Shown here: in pieces, positions 7,016 to 10,687 of the stretch
Layout: every line of letters starts with the position of its first letter
How positions within the stretch are numbered: the stretch's first letter is position 1
NCBI GenBank assembly: GCA_000991205.1
Contig: LBRC01000026.1
Span: 1-10,687, forward strand
Source: Parcubacteria group bacterium GW2011_GWA2_36_10
Lineage (GTDB): Bacteria > Patescibacteriota > Patescibacteriia > UBA1558 > GWA2-36-10
Length of the DNA stretch: 10,687 nucleotides
Direction of reading: 5' to 3'
Notes under the pieces: generated by a model
What the model saw: the letters and a program-made list of their open reading frames with translations, nothing else
Database searches by the model: none
What the model was told of the DNA's origin: nothing
Made by a program: the position numbers and the translations under genes

Positions 7016-7036
7016 AATTATTTTCACCCCTCCCGT

Positions 7037-7063
7037 CCTCCCTTCGTAAGGGGAGGAGTTTTT
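7037..7063 (+). terminator. Terminator of the rodA operon
   Basis: CCTCCCTT-cgta-AAGGGGAGG-type stem of 8 bp including one T-G pair (7037-7056), followed by AGTTTTTATT. It lies 22 nt after the rodA stop. Confidence 0.75.
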
Positions 7064-7090
7064 ATTATAAAGACATTTTTAAATCAAATA

Positions 7091-7133
7091 TCTCCCCCTT
7101 ACGCCGTGTCCGCCTTTGGCGGGAAGGGGGAGA
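7091..7133. repeat. Nested hairpin in the rodA-orphan intergenic region
   Basis: A perfect 10-bp outer stem (TCTCCCCCTT, 7091-7100; AAGGGGGAGA, 7124-7133) encloses a smaller hairpin CCGCC-ttt-GGCGG (7110-7122). It is followed by A/G-rich sequence, not a T tract, so it is not a typical terminator. The noncoding stretch 7016-7325 holds the rodA terminator, this hairpin, element B and the orphan promoter; I see no gene in it. Confidence 0.55.
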
Positions 7134-7174
7134 AAAAGAGGGGGTTATTTTTCTTTTACCCTGAGTTTATCTCG

Positions 7175-7244
7175 GGGCTAACATTAGCTAAAATACAGCA
7201 CAACCCGACCCCGCGACGCGGGGTCGGGTGCGTTAAACTTGATG
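7175..7244. repeat. Copy B of the dispersed element, with a 12-bp perfect hairpin
   Basis: Contains the dyad GCTAACATTAGC (7177-7188), the perfect hairpin ACCCGACCCCGC-gac-GCGGGGTCGGGT (7203-7229), and TTAAACTTGATG (7233-7244). Read on the minus strand this gives the same order of parts as copy A. No T tract follows the hairpin. The right end overlaps the orphan gene's -35 box. Confidence 0.5.
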
Positions 7245-7267
7245 GATTAGTAAAAACATGCTATATT
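7239..7267 (+). promoter_or_regulatory. Promoter of the orphan gene (extended -10)
   Basis: TTGATG (7239-7244), a 17-nt spacer ending in TGC, and TATATT (7262-7267). The RNA would start near 7274 and carry a leader of about 50 nt. A TTGACA at 7282 has no usable -10 and was not chosen. Confidence 0.65.
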
Positions 7268-7314
7268 AAATAATCGATTTTTTGACAAACGCAAAAAAAC
7301 AGCACATTTCACAT

Positions 7315-7320
7315 GGAGGT
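7315..7320 (+). promoter_or_regulatory. Consensus Shine-Dalgarno of the orphan gene
   Basis: GGAGGT lies five bases before the ATG at 7326. It fixes the start and is the only strong ribosome-binding site seen before a gene start in the window. Confidence 0.85.
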
Positions 7321-7325
7321 GTATC

Positions 7326-7634
7326 ATGTCATTGTCCCTGAATCAAGGTACAAGTCCCGATGGACTTCGCGCCAAGACGCATGGTTTTAAAAACGAACAT
7401 GGGCAGAACGTCCTCACGTTGGGTGAGTATGAAATCACCTTTGAGGATTTTCTGGCGTTGGCACATTATGTGTTGACCAACACCAATCTGGAGCCAGATG
7501 ATATTCGTCTGCATTTTGTTGAGTGCGTGCGCTCAGCGCAGGTGACGGAAGGCTACAGAGAGGAGATTGGCGGTCATGTTCAAGACACCAAGCGTCTGAG
7601 TATTGATATGCCACAGTTGCCTCCCCATCCGTAG
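7326..7634 (+). CDS. Orphan small protein with own promoter, strong RBS and terminator
   Basis: A 102-residue soluble, acidic protein I cannot assign to a family. It has no signal peptide, no membrane helix and only one Cys (in VECVRS). The centre (GEYEITFEDFLALAHYVL, 33-50) looks like a strand followed by a helix, and the C-terminus is Pro-rich (MPQLPPHP). It differs from its neighbours in three ways. Composition is richer in G+C: 31 of 60 bases in 7321-7380 against 22 of 60 in 7861-7920 of rplY. It has a consensus GGAGGT five bases before the ATG. It is a closed unit, with an extended -10 promoter (7239-7267) and a strong terminator (7660-7698). Opposite-strand frames here are shadows, because this expression apparatus points only to the plus strand. 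Recent transfer, or a highly expressed lineage-specific gene, are both possible. Confidence 0.82.
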   Translation: MSLSLNQGTSPDGLRAKTHGFKNEHGQNVLTLGEYEITFEDFLALAHYVLTNTNLEPDDIRLHFVECVRSAQVTEGYREEIGGHVQDTKRLSIDMPQLPPHP

Positions 7635-7659
7635 CATTTGTCCGCAAGGCGATTCAATC

Positions 7660-7698
7660 GAGCCCCAGTCTATCCAGACACGGGGCTCTTCATTTTTT
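7660..7698 (+). terminator. Terminator of the orphan gene
   Basis: GAGCCCC (7660-7666) pairs with GGGGCTC (7682-7688); an inner GTCT-atcc-AGAC stem extends it, and TTCATTTTTT follows. It begins about 25 nt after the stop codon and is the best-formed terminator in the window. Confidence 0.88.
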
Positions 7699-7726
7699 CA
7701 AAAAACTACTATATTTTCCTATATTT

Positions 7727-7776
7727 TGTTATAATGATTAGGCTATATTGACTTTAGTTTTTATTTATGCTTAAAT
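7727..7776 (+). promoter_or_regulatory. Candidate promoters of rplY
   Basis: Two candidates. TTGACT (7748-7753), 17 nt ending in TGC, then TTAAAT (7771-7776). Or an extended -10 TGtTATAAT at 7727-7735 with a poor -35. Either follows the orphan gene's terminator, so rplY needs a promoter of its own here. Confidence 0.4.
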
Positions 7777-7812
7777 ATAGCCACTTCATTATAGAATAAA
7801 ATATTAAAATTT

Positions 7813-8478
7813 ATGTCCGAATTTTCACTAAAAGCCATTACTCGTAAAAACGAGAGCCATAGTCAATTAGCTGACTTAAGAGTAGCTTCTCAAGTGCCTG
7901 GTGTTATTTATGGTAACAATTTCGAAAACCAAAATGTCGCCGTTGATTACAACGAGCTTTTAAAGGTTTTAATTAAAGCCGGTACTAGTCATTTGATTAT
8001 TCTAGATATCGATGGTAAAGAAATCAGGGTTTTAGCCAGACATTGGCAACAAGATCCAGTGACTGATCGTTTGACCCACATTGATTTTTGGGCCATTGAC
8101 GAGAAATCACCAGTCACCACGACCGTGCCTTTGACTTTTGTTGGTGTTTCTAAGGCCGTCAAAGAACAAGGTGGTAAATTAAATATCAAAAATGACAAAG
8201 TCAAAGTCAAGTGTTTACCAAAAGATTTACCAAGTGCTTTAGAAATTGATTTAGCCTTATTGGATGAAATGGGTAAAACTATTTTGGTTAAAGATATACC
8301 AGTTGCTAAAGATGTAAAAATCTTAACTAACGCCACTGATCCAGTGGTCTCTGTGTCTGTGCCAAAGAAAATGCGTGGTCCTGAAACTACTGTGGCCGCC
8401 ACTGTTGCTCCAACTGAAGCAGCTGTTCCAGCTGCGGCTGAAAAGAAAGCTCCTGAAAAAAAGAAAGCCAAAAAATAA
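7813..8478 (+). CDS. rplY: Large-subunit ribosomal protein L25 (CTC/TL5 form)
   Basis: L25 binds 5S rRNA in the large ribosomal subunit. This is the long, two-domain CTC/TL5 form of 221 residues. Residues 1-~97 form the 5S-binding domain, with SQVPGVIYG (26-34) and QQDPVTDRLTHIDF (79-92) as typical motifs. Residues ~99-185 form the C-terminal beta domain, opening with SPVTTTVPLTFVG and including GGKLN and KVKCLPKDLP. The tail from about 190 is a low-complexity Ala/Val/Pro stretch ending in Lys repeats (EKKAPEKKKAKK), which could touch RNA. The ATG at 7813 is the only sensible start; no Shine-Dalgarno precedes it, only an A/T-rich leader. It appears to be transcribed alone or with the DUF3048 gene downstream. 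Confidence 0.96.
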   Translation: MSEFSLKAITRKNESHSQLADLRVASQVPGVIYGNNFENQNVAVDYNELLKVLIKAGTSHLIILDIDGKEIRVLARHWQQDPVTDRLTHIDFWAIDEKSPVTTTVPLTFVGVSKAVKEQGGKLNIKNDKVKVKCLPKDLPSALEIDLALLDEMGKTILVKDIPVAKDVKILTNATDPVVSVSVPKKMRGPETTVAATVAPTEAAVPAAAEKKAPEKKKAKK

Positions 8479-8505
8479 ATTCGCTTTCGTAGCTTTTTAA
8501 AATTC

Positions 8506-8568
8506 ACCCCGTTAGATAAAGTATATTTGACGTGGTGAAGTAAATAATACACATATTTCTAACGGGGT
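8506..8568. repeat. Inverted repeat between rplY and the DUF3048 gene
   Basis: Perfect 11-bp arms, ACCCCGTTAGA (8506-8516) and TCTAACGGGGT (8558-8568), lie 41 nt apart. A second, imperfect pairing inside (GTATATTT at 8521-8528 with AAATAATAC at 8542-8550) could extend the fold, leaving a loop around GACGTGGTGAAGT. A TTGACG box (8527-8532) lies inside. It may be a small mobile repeat or an RNA structure; no T tract follows, so a terminator is unlikely. Confidence 0.65.
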
Positions 8569-8617
8569 AAAAACAAAAAAATTAAATAAAGAAATTTTTT
8601 TAATAGCGGCCTTTTTT

Positions 8618-9598
8618 TTGGTCGTTATTTTGTTGATTTTATTGTTAGCCAAATATTTTTGGCCAAAAAAAGATATTAGCCAAAATATTGAGCCAGTGAA
8701 AGTGGAGGAGACTTTATACTCGCATATTTTAAACGGCCAGCTTTTAGCAGAGCAAAAAGCTACTAATGATTTTTTTGCTTTTAGCGTCATGATAGATAAT
8801 TCTTATGATATAGAGTCTCAAGCGGGCTTGAATCAAGCGAGTGTCGTCTATGAAGCTTTGGCGGAAAGTAATATTACTCGTTTGTTAGCAGTTTTTAGTA
8901 GTGATACTAAAGTAGAAAAAATCGGCCCGGTGCGTTCAGCTCGAGGATATTTTTTAGATTTAGCTCAAGAGTATAGTGGCGTGTTTACTCATGTTGGTGG
9001 TAGTCCACAAGCCTTAGTCAGAATAGCTAGTTATAATTTTTTTAATTTAGATGAGATGAGTGCTAATGGCGATTATTTTTGGCGCGATGAAGAATATAAT
9101 GAGCCGCACAATGTTTTTATTAGTGGGGAAAATATTTTAACTTACGCTCAAAAAAAAGAAGTGCCAAATTTAAAAACAGATTTTCAAGCTTGGAATTTTG
9201 TCAAAGCTTCGGTTTTTGGGACCGCTAAAGCACAAATTACCGTAGATTTTTCTAGTGAACATTATCAAGTAGACTGGCACCATGATTATGATGCCAATGT
9301 TTATCAGCGTTGGCAAGATGGTGTGAAAAAATTGACTGATCAAAATGCTACTGTGCGAGCCACCAATGTCATCGTTCAAGTCGCTAAGCATTCTTTGATA
9401 GACCGCGAGCGTCGGGCGATTGATTTAAAGAGTGGTGGCAAAGTTTTAGTGTTTAATAAAATTGGCGTCCAAGAAGGTGAGTGGAGGTTTATCAATGGTC
9501 GGACGCAGTTTTTTGACGCTAATAACAAGCCTTTGGAGCTCTTAGCTGGCACGACTTGGGTGGAGATAGTCGATGATATTAGTCAAGTGAAATTCTAA
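8618..9598 (+). CDS. DUF3048 (YerB-like) membrane-anchored protein
   Basis: The protein matches the DUF3048 family, whose best-known member is B. subtilis YerB, a surface lipoprotein of unclear function. Visible motifs: FSVMIDN (55-61), GLNQASVVYEALAESNITR (70-88), IGPVRSARGYF (102-112), HVGGSP (125-130), FWRD...EPHNVF (154-167), and near the end GRTQFFDANNKPLELLAGTTW, here split as GRTQFF and LLAGTTW, which fits the C-terminal DUF3048 domain. The start is a problem. The only standard start codon is TTG at 8618, which cuts the membrane helix short (VVILLILLLAKYFW). The open frame runs back to 8531 and adds KTKKLNKEIFLIAAFFL, giving a complete Lys-rich anchor, but it contains no ATG, GTG or TTG. 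An inverted repeat ends at 8568, exactly where the start should be. The 3' end overlaps prmC by 20 bp, tail to tail. The anchor is a helix with no lipobox Cys seen. Confidence 0.88.
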   Translation: MVVILLILLLAKYFWPKKDISQNIEPVKVEETLYSHILNGQLLAEQKATNDFFAFSVMIDNSYDIESQAGLNQASVVYEALAESNITRLLAVFSSDTKVEKIGPVRSARGYFLDLAQEYSGVFTHVGGSPQALVRIASYNFFNLDEMSANGDYFWRDEEYNEPHNVFISGENILTYAQKKEVPNLKTDFQAWNFVKASVFGTAKAQITVDFSSEHYQVDWHHDYDANVYQRWQDGVKKLTDQNATVRATNVIVQVAKHSLIDRERRAIDLKSGGKVLVFNKIGVQEGEWRFINGRTQFFDANNKPLELLAGTTWVEIVDDISQVKF

Positions 9599-10397
9599 CG
9601 ACGCGGTCAAGATTATTTATATCTGGTAAAATATCTATTTGGCTTTCAGGTAGATATTTTTTGCTTAAAATTTTGATAGCTTCATTTTGCCCAGGGTCAA
9701 TTTCTAGTAAAATCAAATATTTTTCAGCTAAATAATTTTTTACTTGTTGTAAAAATTTTTCATAATGTTTTAAGCCATTGTTTTGACTAAACAAAGCAGA
9801 TTTTGGTTCGTGGCTAATACTTGGCTCGCGCATTTGTTCTTTATTTAAATAAGGCAAATTGGCTAAAATTAAAGCAAATTTTTGCTCGGGTATTTTTTTA
9901 AATAAATTACTCAAATAAAAAGTGATTTTGACTTGATGCTTTCTCGCATTAAGTCGAGCTACTTTTAAAGCATTTTTCTTAACATCACTGGCAAAAAATT
10001 CGCCGCAAGTTGTCTTGGCTAAACTAATGATTAAGCAGCCAGAACCAGTGCCCATATCTAAAACTTTATTATTAAGTGCGGAAGAATTTAAATATTTTTG
10101 AGCTTCTTCGACTAAGAGTTCGCTATCAGGACGGGGGATAAGTGTGTGTTTGTTGACGACAAAATTTAAACCAAAAAAATCTTTATTTTTTCGTAAATAA
10201 GCTAAAGGCCAATTTTGTAGACGTAAAGCTAGTAGTTTAGCAAATTTTTTTTGTGTGCCTAAACTGATTTTTTTATCAGGATTTTTATAGAGATACTCTA
10301 AGTTTTTATGCAAAGCCACACTTAAAACACTATCGACTTCAGTAGAAGCGATAATATTTTGGCTATAAGTATTTTGTTGGAGTTCTTTTAAAGTCAT
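9579..10397 (-). CDS. prmC: Peptide chain release factor N5-glutamine methyltransferase PrmC
   Basis: PrmC uses S-adenosylmethionine to methylate the Gln of the GGQ motif in release factors, which speeds peptide release. The 272 residues match the family length. An N-terminal helical domain (1-~80) ends with PLAYL and FFGLNF; TLIPRPDSELLVEEA (85-99) is a family signature. The methyltransferase fold follows, with SAM motif VLDMGTGSGCLIISLA (112-127) and acidic ASDVKKNAL (136-144). The substrate motif is NLPY (180-183) rather than the usual NPPY, followed by EPKSALF. The N and the PY are kept, so activity is likely. The ATG at 10397 overlaps the prfA stop as ATGA, the usual prfA-prmC order, so enzyme and substrate are probably co-translated. 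The end overlaps the DUF3048 gene by 20 bp. Confidence 0.95.
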   Translation of the reverse strand: MTLKELQQNTYSQNIIASTEVDSVLSVALHKNLEYLYKNPDKKISLGTQKKFAKLLALRLQNWPLAYLRKNKDFFGLNFVVNKHTLIPRPDSELLVEEAQKYLNSSALNNKVLDMGTGSGCLIISLAKTTCGEFFASDVKKNALKVARLNARKHQVKITFYLSNLFKKIPEQKFALILANLPYLNKEQMREPSISHEPKSALFSQNNGLKHYEKFLQQVKNYLAEKYLILLEIDPGQNEAIKILSKKYLPESQIDILPDINNLDRVVRISLD

Positions 10398-10687
10398 GCT
10401 TGACGTTCGGCTATTTGTAAAGCCTTGATGATTGGCAGCAGTTCACCTTCCATGATCTGGCTCAAATTATGCACCGTGAGTTTGATACGATGATCAGTTA
10501 GTCTATCTTGAGGAAAATTATAAGTTCTGATTTTTTCGCTTCTATCACCTGAACCAATTTGGCTTTTGCGAGCAGCACTTTCGACAGCTTGTTTTTTGGC
10601 TTCTAATTCCGCTAAAATACGGGAGCGTAAAATCTGCATGGCTTTTAAGCGATTTTGAGTTTGAGATTTTTCATCTTGGCAGCTGAC
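10394..10687 (-). CDS. prfA: Peptide chain release factor 1, C-terminal part (runs off window)
   Basis: RF1 reads UAA and UAG at the ribosome. The frame is open to the window edge, adding VSCQDEKSQTQNRLKA before the internal Met at 10639; that Met is not the start. The visible part matches the end of RF1: V-x-CQDE-SQ-xN-x-x-KAM, then IGSGDRSEKIRTYNFPQ and RLTDHRI, and a helical end. RF1 is favoured over RF2 by the IGSGDRSEKIRTYNFPQ form and by linkage to prmC. The GGQ catalytic motif should lie a short way beyond the window edge (upstream in the gene). The stop TGA overlaps the prmC ATG. Confidence 0.95.
   Translation of the reverse strand, partial: VSCQDEKSQTQNRLKAMQILRSRILAELEAKKQAVESAARKSQIGSGDRSEKIRTYNFPQDRLTDHRIKLTVHNLSQIMEGELLPIIKALQIAERQA

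Noticed and set aside
7282..7310. TTGACA at 7282-7287 as the -35 of the orphan gene
   Set aside because: No acceptable -10 lies 16-18 nt downstream; the upstream TTGATG/TATATT pair with TGn is much better.
7989..8552. Long minus-strand frame opposite rplY
   Set aside because: It is the shadow of the L25 gene, whose domain motifs are unmistakable.
10394..10639. Small protein starting at Met 10639
   Set aside because: The frame is open to the window edge and matches the C-terminus of RF1 without a break, so the Met is internal.

Overview
The window looks like chromosomal DNA from a Candidate Phyla Radiation (Patescibacteria) bacterium, probably of the Parcubacteria side. The basis is inference from AT-rich, tightly packed genes, almost no Shine-Dalgarno sequences, several small membrane proteins of no known family, and a 'baseplate J-like' membrane protein of a kind common in such genomes. 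TGA is used as a stop (for example at the end of rodA), so the recoded SR1/Gracilibacteria code is excluded.

Layout. 1-146: intergenic hairpins, including the terminator of the first gene. 147-1262 (-): membrane protein with a baseplate-J-like region. 1294-4514 (-): DNA polymerase III alpha subunit (dnaE), broken into two reading frames. 4629-4937 (-): small one-helix membrane protein. Divergent promoters with overlapping -35 boxes at 4972-5020 separate these from a plus-strand operon of an unknown membrane protein (5037-5927) and rodA (5924-7015). 7016-7325 is noncoding and dense in hairpins. 7326-7634 (+) is a G+C-richer orphan gene with its own promoter, the only strong Shine-Dalgarno in the window, and its own terminator. 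7813-8478 (+): ribosomal protein L25 (rplY). 8506-8568: a long inverted repeat. 8618-9598 (+): DUF3048 (YerB-like) anchored protein. 9579-10397 and 10394-10687 (-): prmC and the 3' end of prfA, a translation-termination operon that converges on the DUF3048 gene.

How the genes relate. Most are housekeeping: replication (dnaE), cell-wall elongation (rodA and its coupled partner), the ribosome (rplY) and translation termination (prfA modified by prmC).

The most notable signals are four. (1) Two separate segments of highly conserved DnaE are missing, one with a frameshift and one in frame, which implies either a dead gene or local misassembly. (2) The self-contained orphan small gene has foreign-looking composition. 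(3) A diverged element of about 70-80 bp occurs in inverted orientation at 5-85 and 7175-7244; both copies carry a hairpin and an outward -35-like box, and one supplies the orphan gene's promoter. (4) An inverted repeat abuts the DUF3048 gene exactly where its start codon should be. I found no complete, clearly new multi-gene system.
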